DNA from: Paenibacillus cookii
Lineage (GTDB): Bacteria; Bacillota; Bacilli; Paenibacillales; Paenibacillaceae
Assembly: GCF_018333375.1 (NCBI RefSeq)
Contig: NZ_BORW01000018.1
Location: 41,030 to 105,029 of the forward strand
Length of the DNA stretch: 64,000 bases
Reading direction: 5' to 3'
The notes beneath the pieces were generated by a model, which was not told the DNA's origin, searched no databases, and saw only the letters and a program-made list of their open reading frames with translations. Both the position numbers and the translations under genes were made by a program. Shown piece after piece: positions 17,836 to 27,081 of the stretch; the stretch's first letter is position 1; each line of letters begins with the position of its first letter.

Positions 17836-18717
17836 ATGAACCGGAAAATGTCCGGCGGCTACAAAACGTTTAACGCGTTTAATATTTTGTTTTTGACGAT
17901 ACTCGGGCTGGTCATGTTCCTGCCGTTCCTGAACGTGATCGCGCAGTCCTTCAGCTCCTCGGCGGCGATTACGTCGGGAAAGGTCACCTTTTGGCCGATC
18001 GAGTTCACGCTGATCAACTACGAGTACGTGTTCAGCGACGCGTCCATTTGGCGCTCCTTTGCCGTCTCGGTGTTCATCACGGCGGCCGGGACGCTGGTCA
18101 ATCTGGTCGCCACGGCAACGCTCGCTTATCCGGTATCGCGGCAGGAATACGTGGGCAGGCGGATCGTCGTGCTGCTGGTGCTGGTGACGATGATTTTCAG
18201 CGCGCCGCTCATTCCGAACTTCATTTTGATCAAAAACCTGCACCTGATGAACACGCCATGGGCGCTGATTTTGCCGGGAGCGATCAGTGCGTTCAACTTT
18301 TTCGTGATGCATTCGTTTTTCAAGCAGCTTCCGGCCGAGGTGATCGATTCCGCGCGCATCGACGGATGCGGCGAATTGAGAATCATGACGAGCATGGTCG
18401 TGCCGTTGTCCAAGCCGGTGATGGCGTCGCTCGGCATTTTTTACGCGGTAGGGCATTGGAACGCCTACATGAGCGCGCTGTATTACATCGATCAGCCGAA
18501 ATGGTGGCCGCTGCAGGTGAAGCTGAAAAAAATGTTCGAAACGGACGATATCAGTATTGACCCCGGCGCCTCGCAGTTCAGCGATTTGGCGTTTACGTCC
18601 CCGGAAGGCATCAAAATGGCGACGATCATCATCGCGACGCTGCCGATCATTTTGATTTACCCGTTTTTGCAAAGGCATTTCGTGAAAGGGCTTACGCTCG
18701 GAGCGGTCAAATCTTAA
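17836..18717 (+). CDS. Sugar ABC transporter permease, LplC family
   Basis: Second permease of 293 residues, partner of the LplB-type protein. Six predicted membrane segments, beginning NILFLTILGLVMFLPFLNVI; the EAA-like loop is SARIDGCGELRIMTSMVVPL and the family-typical C-terminus ends RHFVKGLTLGAVKS. Ribosome site GAGGAGGAGG precedes ATG 17836. Together the two permeases form the channel for a carbohydrate, probably a uronate-containing oligosaccharide judged from the enzymes downstream. Confidence 0.92.
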   Translation: MNRKMSGGYKTFNAFNILFLTILGLVMFLPFLNVIAQSFSSSAAITSGKVTFWPIEFTLINYEYVFSDASIWRSFAVSVFITAAGTLVNLVATATLAYPVSRQEYVGRRIVVLLVLVTMIFSAPLIPNFILIKNLHLMNTPWALILPGAISAFNFFVMHSFFKQLPAEVIDSARIDGCGELRIMTSMVVPLSKPVMASLGIFYAVGHWNAYMSALYYIDQPKWWPLQVKLKKMFETDDISIDPGASQFSDLAFTSPEGIKMATIIIATLPIILIYPFLQRHFVKGLTLGAVKS

Positions 18718-18721
18718 AAAA

Positions 18722-18766
18722 TGCCCAGCGCACATGAAGTTGCTCCCTCACGGTTGCTGGGGCTTT
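18722..18766 (+). promoter_or_regulatory. Hairpin between permease and binding-protein genes
   Basis: GCCCAGC (about 18722-18728) pairs with GCTGGGGC (about 18757-18764) around a ~28-base interior and is followed by TTTGACG. The weak T-run suggests partial termination or processing, which in many ABC operons raises the binding-protein level relative to the permeases. This role is inferred. Confidence 0.4.
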
Positions 18767-18837
18767 GACGATACAATCTGGCTAGCGAAAATCATCCATG
18801 ACCTGCAAACATCATTTTTTTGAGAAGAGGGGATAAC

Positions 18838-20415
18838 ATGAAAAAATGGGCAAGCTTGCTGCTGGCGGGCGTTATGGCTGCAGGGCTGCTGGCAGGATGC
18901 TCGGGTAAACAGGAGACGTCCGGCGGGCAGGAGGAAAGCAAGGAAGAAACGAAGCAGGCGGCAGCGGATGAGGTCACGAAGTTTTCGATTTCCTTGCGGA
19001 CGCTCAACTTCGGACATGTCGAGAAATCGCCCGATATCAACCAGGACAAATGGGTGAAACGGCTCGAAGAGCTGACCAAAACGGATTTGGATATCCGCCT
19101 TGTGCCGCATAAGGAATACGAGCAGAAAATGGCGCAAATGTTCGCGACGAACGACATTCCGGACGTGGTGCAGGGACAGGGCGGCGTGACGGGCAAAGAA
19201 ATGGCGGGTTCCGTGGAAGCCGGCGTGTTCATGCCGCTCGACGATTTGCTGAAGGAGCACGGGCAGAACCTTTTGAAGAAAATTCCAAAGGAAGCTTGGA
19301 ATCGCATGACCTATCAAGGTAAAATTTATGGTATCCCGGAATGGCTGTCCAATCCTTCCCGCCGGGCGACGTGGATTCGCAAGGATTTGCTGGATCAGAC
19401 GGGGCTGCCCGTGCCAAAGACGGTCGACGAGTATTTGAACGTGCTGCGCGCCTTCAAAAAGCTCGGCGTGGAGAACCCGTACATGGGAAGGCAGGATTTC
19501 AAATATGCGGATACGTTTTTCGGCGCGTATGACGTATTCCCGTACTTAAGCCAGTTTGAAGAAGTGAACGGTGAAGTGCAGCCGAAGTTTTTTGATTCGG
19601 AAAACATGATGAAAGCGCTCTCCACGTATAAAACGATGTACGATGAAGGGCTGATCAATAAAGAGTTCGCGACGATCAATCCGACGACGTTCAAAAACAC
19701 GATCCTGGCGGGCAAAGCCGGCATGTGGTCGATGAACGCCAACGAGCTGATCCAATGGGAAACCCAGCTGAAGGAGTCGGTGCCGAACGCGAAGCTGGAA
19801 ATCATTCCGTCCCCGGTCGGACCCGACGGCAAAGGCGGATATTACTTGTACGGCGACGTCAACCGCTCCTACTTCATCAACGCCAAATACAAACATCCGG
19901 AGAAGGTCATTCAATTCCTTGACTGGATGGTGTCCGACGAAGCGGAGAAGTTCTTCACGTTCGGGGTGGAGGGCGAGAACTACACGATGAACGGCGACAA
20001 AATCGACTACAAGCAGCCGACCGATTCCCAGGGCGTCGACGAGGAGCGTTACCGCCAGTCGTTTTTGTGGCTCGTGCAGGATACGACCTATAACAAAGGT
20101 TCGCTCAGCCTGACGGAAGAAGGCCGCAACCTGATGAGCGTGTTCGATAACATTCTTGCGAATGAAGGCCGCGACGGCATGGAATTCGAGCCCAGATTGG
20201 AAGCGCTTAAAAAGAACCCGGACATTACGCCGCTGTCGGATACGCCGCCGCCGGTCCTCATCACGCATATGGTGAAAATGGTGTACGGACAGGAGCCGAT
20301 CGAAAATTGGCCGAAGGTGATCGAGGAGTGGAAATCGAAAGGCGGCAAGGACGTGCTGGCCGAAGCAAACGAGCGGTTCCAGAAAAAAGAAGGCGTGTTC
20401 CTGCCGCGCAAATAA
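18838..20415 (+). CDS. Extracellular sugar-binding lipoprotein (LplA-like)
   Basis: Substrate-binding protein of 525 residues for the preceding permeases. The N-terminus is a lipoprotein signal: KKWASLLLAGVMAAGLLAGC, with lipobox LAGC at Cys21, then a flexible Glu/Lys-rich linker. The body is a two-lobed solute-binding fold of the LplA/YtcQ group, longer than classical maltose-binding proteins, as usual for this family; conserved pieces are DIPDVVQGQG and GIPEWLSNPSRRATWIRKDL. ATG 18838 follows GAGGGG; an in-frame ATG at 18820 is ignored. Aromatic residues around WLSN and YLYGDVNRSYF could stack on sugar rings. The ligand is unknown. Confidence 0.92.
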   Translation: MKKWASLLLAGVMAAGLLAGCSGKQETSGGQEESKEETKQAAADEVTKFSISLRTLNFGHVEKSPDINQDKWVKRLEELTKTDLDIRLVPHKEYEQKMAQMFATNDIPDVVQGQGGVTGKEMAGSVEAGVFMPLDDLLKEHGQNLLKKIPKEAWNRMTYQGKIYGIPEWLSNPSRRATWIRKDLLDQTGLPVPKTVDEYLNVLRAFKKLGVENPYMGRQDFKYADTFFGAYDVFPYLSQFEEVNGEVQPKFFDSENMMKALSTYKTMYDEGLINKEFATINPTTFKNTILAGKAGMWSMNANELIQWETQLKESVPNAKLEIIPSPVGPDGKGGYYLYGDVNRSYFINAKYKHPEKVIQFLDWMVSDEAEKFFTFGVEGENYTMNGDKIDYKQPTDSQGVDEERYRQSFLWLVQDTTYNKGSLSLTEEGRNLMSVFDNILANEGRDGMEFEPRLEALKKNPDITPLSDTPPPVLITHMVKMVYGQEPIENWPKVIEEWKSKGGKDVLAEANERFQKKEGVFLPRK

Positions 20416-20511
20416 ACCGGCTTCAGCCGGCAGCCTTTGGACGAAGCAGGTGTCTTAGCTAAACCCCGGCGTCTACCGGATGAACGAAATCGAAAGGAGC
20501 TGTTCCATCGG

Positions 20512-21555
20512 ATGTATCGCATTCTCATTGTTGATGACGAACCCATGATTTTGAAAGGCCTGACCGTATTCATTCGGCAATCCGGGGTTCCGGTTTCATC
20601 CATCCGCGAGGCCGCCAACGGAGCGGAAGCGCTGGAGGCCGTCCGGGAAGAGCTCCCCGATTTCGTGTTCACGGATATCCGCATGCCCGTCATGGACGGT
20701 CTGGCGTTATGCGAAAAACTAGCCGAAATGGACGCTCCCGTGCAGACGGTCGTCATTTCGGGGTACGACGACTTTACGTATGCCCAGACCTGCATGAGCT
20801 ACGGGGTGAGGGAGTACCTGCTGAAGCCGATCGGCAAAAGGCAGCTGCATGATACGCTGGGTCGGCTCGTGCAGCGCGCGTCCAAACTCGGACGCTCCGC
20901 CTATCTGTCCGTGGCCAAAATCGACGAATGGCTGGAACGCTTCGAGCAGGCGATTTATTACGTGGACCGGGCGCAGGCGCAGGAGCTGCTTCGTACATGG
21001 GGAGAAGAGATGGCGGCTTACGGGCTGTCTGATCTGCAAAAGACCGAAGTGCTGGAAGAGTTTTATGCGCTGCTGATGAAAAAGCTGAAGGCAAAGGATG
21101 TCCACATTCCGCTTGTGGAATGCCTGAATCTGGAGCGGGGGCTGTCGTTTGCGGATGCCTGGAAGCGGTTCGAGGACAGCGTCGGGCAGACGCTGGAAAA
21201 CCTGCACCGGCGCAGAAAAGGCAAGCTGAAGGACCCGATCGAGGAGGCCAAGGCGTATATCGAACGCAACCTCGCCAGCGAGGTTTCGCTGGAGGAGGTG
21301 GCCGAACTGCTCGGGCTGCATCCGAATTATTTCAGCGTCATGTTCAAGCAGACGACCGGCGAAACGTTCGTCCAATACCGCACGAAACGGCGCATGGAAT
21401 ACGCCAAACGGATGCTCGGCGAAGAGCGGCACCGGATCACGGACATTTCTTACGCGGTTGGATACGCCGACCACTCCAACTTCACGAAAACCTTCAAAAA
21501 ATACGAGGGCATCTCGCCCTCCGAATACCGGCAGAAGCTGGGGATCTCCTCTTGA
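20512..21555 (+). CDS. YesN-like response regulator with AraC-type HTH
   Basis: Response regulator of 347 residues. Receiver domain at residues 1-120: YRILIVDDEP acidic pair, phospho-acceptor Asp in DFVFTDIRMPVMDGLAL, and the Lys of YLLKPIGKRQL. The C-terminal ~100 residues hold two AraC helix-turn-helix units: EVSLEEVAELLGLHPNYFSV and HRITDISYAVGYADHSNFTK. ATG 20512 lies after AAAGGAG; the longer frame to 20437 has no site. Unusually the regulator comes directly before its kinase (overlap ATGA at 21553-21557). It probably activates the 16.8-26.9 kb operon when the kinase senses the glycan or its fragments. Confidence 0.92.
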   Translation: MYRILIVDDEPMILKGLTVFIRQSGVPVSSIREAANGAEALEAVREELPDFVFTDIRMPVMDGLALCEKLAEMDAPVQTVVISGYDDFTYAQTCMSYGVREYLLKPIGKRQLHDTLGRLVQRASKLGRSAYLSVAKIDEWLERFEQAIYYVDRAQAQELLRTWGEEMAAYGLSDLQKTEVLEEFYALLMKKLKAKDVHIPLVECLNLERGLSFADAWKRFEDSVGQTLENLHRRRKGKLKDPIEEAKAYIERNLASEVSLEEVAELLGLHPNYFSVMFKQTTGETFVQYRTKRRMEYAKRMLGEERHRITDISYAVGYADHSNFTKTFKKYEGISPSEYRQKLGISS

Positions 21556-23402
21556 TGTTCGGCAAAAGCATATCGCACCGCATCTTCTTTTATTTTACGG
21601 TGCTTATCGTCATTTCGTTGTCGGTGGTCGGCGCCATCACGTACGTCCAATCCTCGAAGCTGCTGGATCGCCAGCTGGAACGGTATTTGTCGCAAATGAT
21701 CGCGCATGCCGCGTACCATACGGACTTGTATTTGCAGACCTTTGACAATGCGAGCAAAACGATTTTGTCCGACCGCGACGTGCTCCAGTTCATGGAGATG
21801 GACCCGGGCAACAGCTTCCAGTATTACGAATTGTCCGAGCGGATTCAAAAAAAGTTCGATCAGGCGTTTATCATCTACCCGCAGATCGACTTGATTTATG
21901 TCATCAATCAGGACGGCAAAGCGATTACGACGAAAGACATCATTCAGGACGAAGTGAAGGATTACAAAGCGTATTATGAATTGATCGAAGGGCAAATCCC
22001 GAAGGACGGGCTCGGGGCGCTGATCAACTCGGCTTCGGTGGCCCCGGGAGACGCCCAGTACATTACGTTCATCCGCCGCGTGCGCGGGATCGTCTCCCAC
22101 CAGCCCCGGGGCATTCTCGGGATGAAGCTGAACACGAAGGAAATCTCGAAGCTGTGGGGCCAGATGGATCTCGGGAAAAAGGGATATTCCTTCATCGTTG
22201 ACGGACAGGGCCAATTCGTGGATCAGCCGGATCAGGTTGCCGCGGATGAATATATGAATGAAGAGATCAAGCGGCAGCTGCTGGCGGGAGACCGGGACAC
22301 GTTCACGGCGAAGGCGAACGGCGAGCGGCGGATGTACGTGTCGCAGCGGCTGCATGCGGCCGATTGGCGGATGGTCATCTCCGTGCCGGTGTCCGAGCTG
22401 CGTGAGCCGATCATGAGCATCCGGTACACGACGGTGATCGCCGGCGCGTTTACGCTCATGATCGCGTTGTGGTTCGCCGGCCGGTTCGGCAATTCGCTCG
22501 TGCAGCCGCTGAAGAAGCTGGTGCGGAACATGCGCATGATGGATAAGGGCGAATGGAAAACGATCGACGATGACGGGCGCCAGGACGAATTCGGCTTTTT
22601 GATCCGCAGCTACAACATGATGCTGACGCGGTTATCCGAGATGATCGAGCGGGTGTACGAAGCCGAAATCCGGTCCAACAAAACGGAGCTGAATTTGCAG
22701 CGGATCGCGCTGGAGCAGCACAAAGCGGAGTTCCAAGCTTTGCAGCTGCAGATGAACCCGCATTTCCTGTACAACACGCTGGAGACGATCAAATGTTACG
22801 CCGTCGTCCAGGACTCGGAAGAAATCATGGAGATCGTCGAAGCGATGGCCCACATGCTGCGGTACGCGCTCCAGACGAATTTGGCGGAAATTACGGTCGT
22901 CAACGAATTGAAGCATGTGCTCAGCTACATGACGATCCTGAAATACCGGACGCAGCGCGAATTCGAGCTGGACGTGGCGATCCCGCCGGAGCTGCTGCTG
23001 CACAAAATGGTGCGGCTCACGCTGCAGCCGCTGATCGAGAACATGTTCCAGCATGCGTTCCCCGACGGTGTGCAGGATCATCACCGGATTCGCATCGGCG
23101 CGTTCATAGAGGAGGAACGTTTCCATGTCGTCGTGGAGGACAACGGGGCGGGCATGACGGCGGAACGGCTGCGTTCCGTGCGGGAAAAGCTGCGGCTGAA
23201 CCGGCTGGCCGAATCCGATACGGGTTCGCTCTATCATAAAGGCGGGCTTGGCTTGATGAACGTGCACCGCCGCATTCAAATGGTGTACGGCGAAGCTTAC
23301 GGACTAACGATCGACAGCGTCCCGGGCCAAGGGACGGTCATTACGATGTCGCTGCCGCTGGACGGCAACATGGCATGCATATACGAAGAGAGGGTGGGAT
23401 GA
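21555..23402 (+). CDS. YesM-like sensor histidine kinase
   Basis: Membrane histidine kinase of 615 residues. TM1 at about 10-30 (FYFTVLIVISLSVVGAITYV), an extracytoplasmic Cache-like sensor of about 250 residues, TM2 near 295-315 (YTTVIAGAFTLMIALWFAGR), HAMP, then the His_kinase domain with phospho-acceptor motif QLQMNPHFLYNTLETI. The ATPase part has LQPLIENMFQHA (N box) and VVEDNGAGM (G1), then GGLGLMNVHRRI (G2). The start overlaps the response regulator stop (TGATG). The end overlaps the SDR start by four bases, so sensor and enzyme are in one translationally coupled operon. The signal is probably the oligosaccharide itself. Confidence 0.92.
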   Translation: MFGKSISHRIFFYFTVLIVISLSVVGAITYVQSSKLLDRQLERYLSQMIAHAAYHTDLYLQTFDNASKTILSDRDVLQFMEMDPGNSFQYYELSERIQKKFDQAFIIYPQIDLIYVINQDGKAITTKDIIQDEVKDYKAYYELIEGQIPKDGLGALINSASVAPGDAQYITFIRRVRGIVSHQPRGILGMKLNTKEISKLWGQMDLGKKGYSFIVDGQGQFVDQPDQVAADEYMNEEIKRQLLAGDRDTFTAKANGERRMYVSQRLHAADWRMVISVPVSELREPIMSIRYTTVIAGAFTLMIALWFAGRFGNSLVQPLKKLVRNMRMMDKGEWKTIDDDGRQDEFGFLIRSYNMMLTRLSEMIERVYEAEIRSNKTELNLQRIALEQHKAEFQALQLQMNPHFLYNTLETIKCYAVVQDSEEIMEIVEAMAHMLRYALQTNLAEITVVNELKHVLSYMTILKYRTQREFELDVAIPPELLLHKMVRLTLQPLIENMFQHAFPDGVQDHHRIRIGAFIEEERFHVVVEDNGAGMTAERLRSVREKLRLNRLAESDTGSLYHKGGLGLMNVHRRIQMVYGEAYGLTIDSVPGQGTVITMSLPLDGNMACIYEERVG

Positions 23403-24166
23403 CGGTGGATTTGCACGGCAAAATCGCGCTTGTGACAGGGGCCAGCTCGGGAATCGGGCGGGAGATCGCGAAGACGCTGGCAGCAAGCGGCGCCGCGGTA
23501 GGAGTACATTACCGCAGCGGCCGGGAGCAGGCGGAAGCATTGGTCGCGGAAATCGCGGAAGCCGGCGGCCAAGCGGCCGGGTTCGGTGCGGACGTGACCG
23601 ATACAAGGCAGCTGGAGGCCATGGTTGAGGCCGTTCAGGCGGAGTTTGGCGGCCCGGTCGATATTTTGGTGAACAACGCGGGCCACTTGGTGAAACGCAT
23701 GCCGAACGTCGACATGACGGAGGAGCATTACGACCGGGTCATGGACGTGAACTTCAAGTCCTGCGTGTTCTTGAGCAAGCTGGTCATTCCCGGCATGATC
23801 CGCCGGGGCGGCGGGAAAATCGTCAACATGACGTCCGTCGCGGCGCATGACGGCGGCGGCCCGGGCGCATCGATTTATGCGGCGAGCAAGGCGGCGGTCA
23901 TATCCTATTCGAAAGGGTTGGCTAAAGAACTGGCCGGACACCGCATCAACGTCAACTGCGTATCGCCGGGGTTTATCGGGCAGACGGCTTTTCATGCGAC
24001 CTTCACTTCCGATGAAGGCCGGGCCGCGACCGTCGCCAAAATCCCGCTGGGGCGGGAAGGCACGCCGCAGGACGTGGCAAACGCGGTGTTGTTCCTGGCG
24101 TCGCCGTTATCGGGTTACCTGACCGGGGAGACGATCGAAGTGAACGGCGGATTGTTTATGCGTTAA
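23399..24166 (+). CDS. Short-chain dehydrogenase/reductase (FabG/KduD-like)
   Basis: NAD(P)-dependent oxidoreductase of 255 residues. Classical SDR motifs are all present: LVTGASSGIGREIAK (cofactor glycines), NNAGHLV, the catalytic Ser in NMTSVAAH, YAASKAA (Tyr and Lys), and the C-terminal SGYLTGETIEVNGGLFMR. The protein could be a 3-oxoacyl-ACP reductase by sequence, but its place in an operon with a heparinase-like lyase and a KdgF-like cupin suggests a sugar role, such as the KduD-type reduction of a 5-keto-uronate in the 4-deoxy-5-keto-hexuronate pathway. ATG 23399 overlaps the kinase stop. Confidence 0.85.
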   Translation: MTVDLHGKIALVTGASSGIGREIAKTLAASGAAVGVHYRSGREQAEALVAEIAEAGGQAAGFGADVTDTRQLEAMVEAVQAEFGGPVDILVNNAGHLVKRMPNVDMTEEHYDRVMDVNFKSCVFLSKLVIPGMIRRGGGKIVNMTSVAAHDGGGPGASIYAASKAAVISYSKGLAKELAGHRINVNCVSPGFIGQTAFHATFTSDEGRAATVAKIPLGREGTPQDVANAVLFLASPLSGYLTGETIEVNGGLFMR

Positions 24167-24195
24167 CGACGACATGGCACATGGAGGGGAAAAGC

Positions 24196-26514
24196 ATGAA
24201 TGCAGTAAATGCGTTGTTTCAGCCCGTAAGCGGGGACCTGACCGTTCAGTATGCGCCGCGGGAAGACACCGTGCTGTACGAGAATCCGCCGCGTTTCACA
24301 TGGATTCCGGCCAAGCTGGAGGAGGACCGGTACGTCCTGGAGATTTCGTCTTCCCCGGACTTCCGGCAGGAAACGACGAGAAGATACGAGCCTATAGGGT
24401 ACAACTTTTTCACGCCGGACGAGGCCTTGGAGCCGGGCGATTATTATTGGCGGTACGCGCTGCTTGAATCGGAAGGAGGCGCGGCGGGAGGGCAATCCGA
24501 ATGGAGCGTCGTGCGCGCCTTCCATGTACCGGCGGGACTGCCCGAGACGCCGCTGGCACCGGCGGCGGACCGTTACCGCCGGATACAGGGCGGCCACCCG
24601 AGGCTGTGGCTGCAGCCGGGCGAGATCGGCGCGTACCGCGGCAGCATCGCGGAGGATGCGGAGGGCACCGGGTGGCGCGCGTTTTACGAGCATTCCGTCA
24701 AGCCATGGCTGACGCGCGAGCTGATCGCGGAACCGCAGCCCTATCCGGGCCATCGCCGCACGGCCGCCTTATGGCGGGAAAGCTACCTGGCTTGCCAGGA
24801 AGTGCTGTACGCCATCCGGCATCTGAGCATCGCGGGCGTCGTGCTGCAGGATGCCGATGTGCTTGCCAAAGCGAAAGCGTGGCTGCTGCACGCCGCCTCC
24901 TGGGACCCGGAAGGGCCGACAAGCCGGGATTATAACGATGAAGCCGCCTTTCGGATCGCAGCGGCGCTTGCCTGGGGATATGACTGGCTGTACGATCAGC
25001 TGACCGAAAGCGAACGTGAGACGGTACGCGGGCGGCTGCTGCGCCGAACGGAGCAGGTGGCCGACCATGTGATCAAACGCTCCAAAATCCATCATATCCC
25101 GTACGACAGCCATGCGGTCCGTTCCTTGTCTTCGGTGCTTGTCCCCTGCTGCATCGCGTTGTTCGACGACGAGCCGCAAGCGAGGGCGTGGCTGGATTAT
25201 ACGGTCGAATATTATTACACGCTGTTTTCCCCCTGGGGCGGCGCCGACGGCGGCTGGGCAGAGGGCCCGCATTACTGGACGACGGGCATGGCTTATTTGA
25301 CCGAAGCGCTGGACCTGCTGAAAAATTTCGCCGGAATCAATGTGTTCGAGCGTCCTTTTTTCCGGCATACCGGCGATTTTCCGCTCTACTGCTACAGCCC
25401 GACGACATCGACCCGCACCTCGTTCGGCGACAACTCGACGCTCGGGGACGACATCATCAAAAAGGTCGGCTACAACATGCGCCAATACGCCGGGATTACG
25501 GGGAACGGCTGGTACCAGTGGTATTACGAGCAGCTGAAGGACCGGAATCCGGAAGCGGACCGGATGTTCTACAATTACGGCTGGTGGGATTTTCATTTCG
25601 ACGATTTGCTTTATTACCGCAATTATCCCCGGGTTCAAGCCGTAGAGCCGTCCGACATCGAGCCGGTCAAATGGTTTCGCGACGTCGGATGGGTAGCGAT
25701 GCATCACCGGATGCACGACCCGCAGGAGCAGATTTCGTTGGTGGCCAAAAGCAGCCGTTACGGCTCCGTCAGCCACAGCCACGGGGACCAGGGCGCGTTC
25801 ATGCTGCATGCTTACGGCGAACCGCTGGCGGTGGAAAGCGGCTATTACGTCGCGTTCAACAGCTCCATGCATTTAAATTGGCGCAGGCAGACGAGATCGA
25901 AAAACGCGGTTTTGATCGACGGCCAAGGGCAGTTCGCCGACATGAACAAGGCGCTGAACATCGCGGCCAAAGGCGAGGTCGAAGACGCGCACCGGGGCAA
26001 GGATTACGCGTACGTCCGCATGAACCCGGCGCAGGCGTACCAGGAGCATGTCCCTTATTTGAAGCAATACAAACGGGAAATTTATTTCGTGCAAAATGCG
26101 TATTTCGTCGTCGTCGACGCCGTCGATCTGGAGCGGCCGGGCCGGGTGCAATGGCTGTTCCACACGTTATACGAGATGGATTTGCGCGGGCAGTCGTTTC
26201 ACGTCAACGGCAAACGGGCGCTGATGGAGGGGCGGTTTATCTTCAGCTCGTCGGGCGAGCTGGCGCTCAGCCAAACGAACGAATTTGCCGGCGTCGATCC
26301 GGCGGAAATCGAAGGGCTCGGCAAGCACTGGCATCTGACGGCCGAAACGAAGGAAGCGTCGTCGCACCGGATCGCCACGCTTTTGCTGCCGAAACGTCTC
26401 GATGAGCGCGGCAAATACGTTTCATATTTTATGGACGACCAAGGGTTCAGCTATAACCTGTATTTGACCGATCAGGGCAAAACGCAAAAAATCGAAATCC
26501 CGAAGGCGTTTTAG
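24196..26514 (+). CDS. Heparinase II/III-like polysaccharide lyase (DUF4962)
   Basis: Enzyme of 772 residues. Residues about 40-110 form a sandwich domain (PPRFTWIPAKLEEDRYVLEI), about 130-480 an (alpha/alpha) toroid of DUF4962 type with NDEAAFRIAAALAWGYDWLY, and about 495-770 the heparinase II/III beta domain. Likely catalytic or substrate residues are in SSRYGSVSHSHGDQGAFMLH (His, Tyr) and the toroid motif HSHG. No signal peptide is visible, so it acts on imported oligosaccharides in the cytoplasm. Such lyases cut next to uronic acids by beta-elimination, leaving 4,5-unsaturated ends. GGAGGGG precedes ATG 24196. Exact substrate (glycosaminoglycan, alginate or ulvan type) cannot be decided. 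Confidence 0.85.
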   Translation: MNAVNALFQPVSGDLTVQYAPREDTVLYENPPRFTWIPAKLEEDRYVLEISSSPDFRQETTRRYEPIGYNFFTPDEALEPGDYYWRYALLESEGGAAGGQSEWSVVRAFHVPAGLPETPLAPAADRYRRIQGGHPRLWLQPGEIGAYRGSIAEDAEGTGWRAFYEHSVKPWLTRELIAEPQPYPGHRRTAALWRESYLACQEVLYAIRHLSIAGVVLQDADVLAKAKAWLLHAASWDPEGPTSRDYNDEAAFRIAAALAWGYDWLYDQLTESERETVRGRLLRRTEQVADHVIKRSKIHHIPYDSHAVRSLSSVLVPCCIALFDDEPQARAWLDYTVEYYYTLFSPWGGADGGWAEGPHYWTTGMAYLTEALDLLKNFAGINVFERPFFRHTGDFPLYCYSPTTSTRTSFGDNSTLGDDIIKKVGYNMRQYAGITGNGWYQWYYEQLKDRNPEADRMFYNYGWWDFHFDDLLYYRNYPRVQAVEPSDIEPVKWFRDVGWVAMHHRMHDPQEQISLVAKSSRYGSVSHSHGDQGAFMLHAYGEPLAVESGYYVAFNSSMHLNWRRQTRSKNAVLIDGQGQFADMNKALNIAAKGEVEDAHRGKDYAYVRMNPAQAYQEHVPYLKQYKREIYFVQNAYFVVVDAVDLERPGRVQWLFHTLYEMDLRGQSFHVNGKRALMEGRFIFSSSGELALSQTNEFAGVDPAEIEGLGKHWHLTAETKEASSHRIATLLLPKRLDERGKYVSYFMDDQGFSYNLYLTDQGKTQKIEIPKAF

Positions 26515-26582
26515 ACGGCTCCCGCGAAGGGACGGCCGCGTCCGATTTGCCGCGAGCAAACTTGAAGGAGGAGGTATTCTTT

Positions 26583-26900
26583 ATGAGCAATATCGGCGTA
26601 TGGGAAGACGCGGAGCCTGGCGTTAGACGCAAAATCATGCCGCCCGGCGCTTCGCTGATGATGATGGAGGTTCATTTTGAGGAAGGGGCCGAAGGCTACG
26701 AGCATGCCCACCCGCATGAACAGCTGTCCTACTGCCTGAAAGGACGGGTCGAATTTACGATCGACGGGGAAAAACGCATCATTTCCGCCGGCGAAACGAT
26801 CGTCATTCCCGGCGGCGCAAGGCACGGCGCCAAAGCGCTGGAGCCAAGCGCGCTGCTCGATTGCTTCACCCCGCTGCGGGAGGATTTGATCAAATCCTAG
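26583..26900 (+). CDS. KdgF-like cupin
   Basis: Single-domain cupin of 105 residues. Metal-binding residues are clear: the first cupin motif in EHAHPHEQLSYCLKGRVEFT (three His and Glu/Gln) and the second in VIPGGARHGAKALE. Spacing and the ending LLDCFTPLREDLI closely resemble KdgF, which linearises 4,5-unsaturated uronate monomers made by lyases to 4-deoxy-5-keto-hexuronate. Together with the upstream lyase this is the strongest sequence clue that the operon degrades a uronate polymer. Ribosome site AAGGAGGAGG; a terminator follows at 26934. Confidence 0.85.
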   Translation: MSNIGVWEDAEPGVRRKIMPPGASLMMMEVHFEEGAEGYEHAHPHEQLSYCLKGRVEFTIDGEKRIISAGETIVIPGGARHGAKALEPSALLDCFTPLREDLIKS

Positions 26901-26933
26901 GAAATCCGCAGAAGCTGCACCGGATCGCGAAAC

Positions 26934-26968
26934 AAATCCCCGCCGGCGAACAGGCCGCGGGGATTTTT
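26934..26968 (+). terminator. Rho-independent terminator of the lyase operon
   Basis: AAATCCCCGC and GCGGGGATTT pair around CGGCGAACAGGCC and are followed by a T-run. It ends the 16.8-26.9 kb operon. Confidence 0.85.
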
Positions 26969-27081
26969 GGGCTTAAACCGCCGCGCCTGAATCATCGCTT
27001 TAGGGACGATCATTGTCGAAGAAGCCGGATCTGGTTTAAAATATGGAAAAGCATGATAAATATTCAAAACGGGGTGATGGC

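Noticed and set aside
21120..21554. Long N-terminal extension of the histidine kinase frame
   Set aside because: It overlaps the response regulator in another frame, has low-complexity composition, and ATG 21555 begins a normal TM1.
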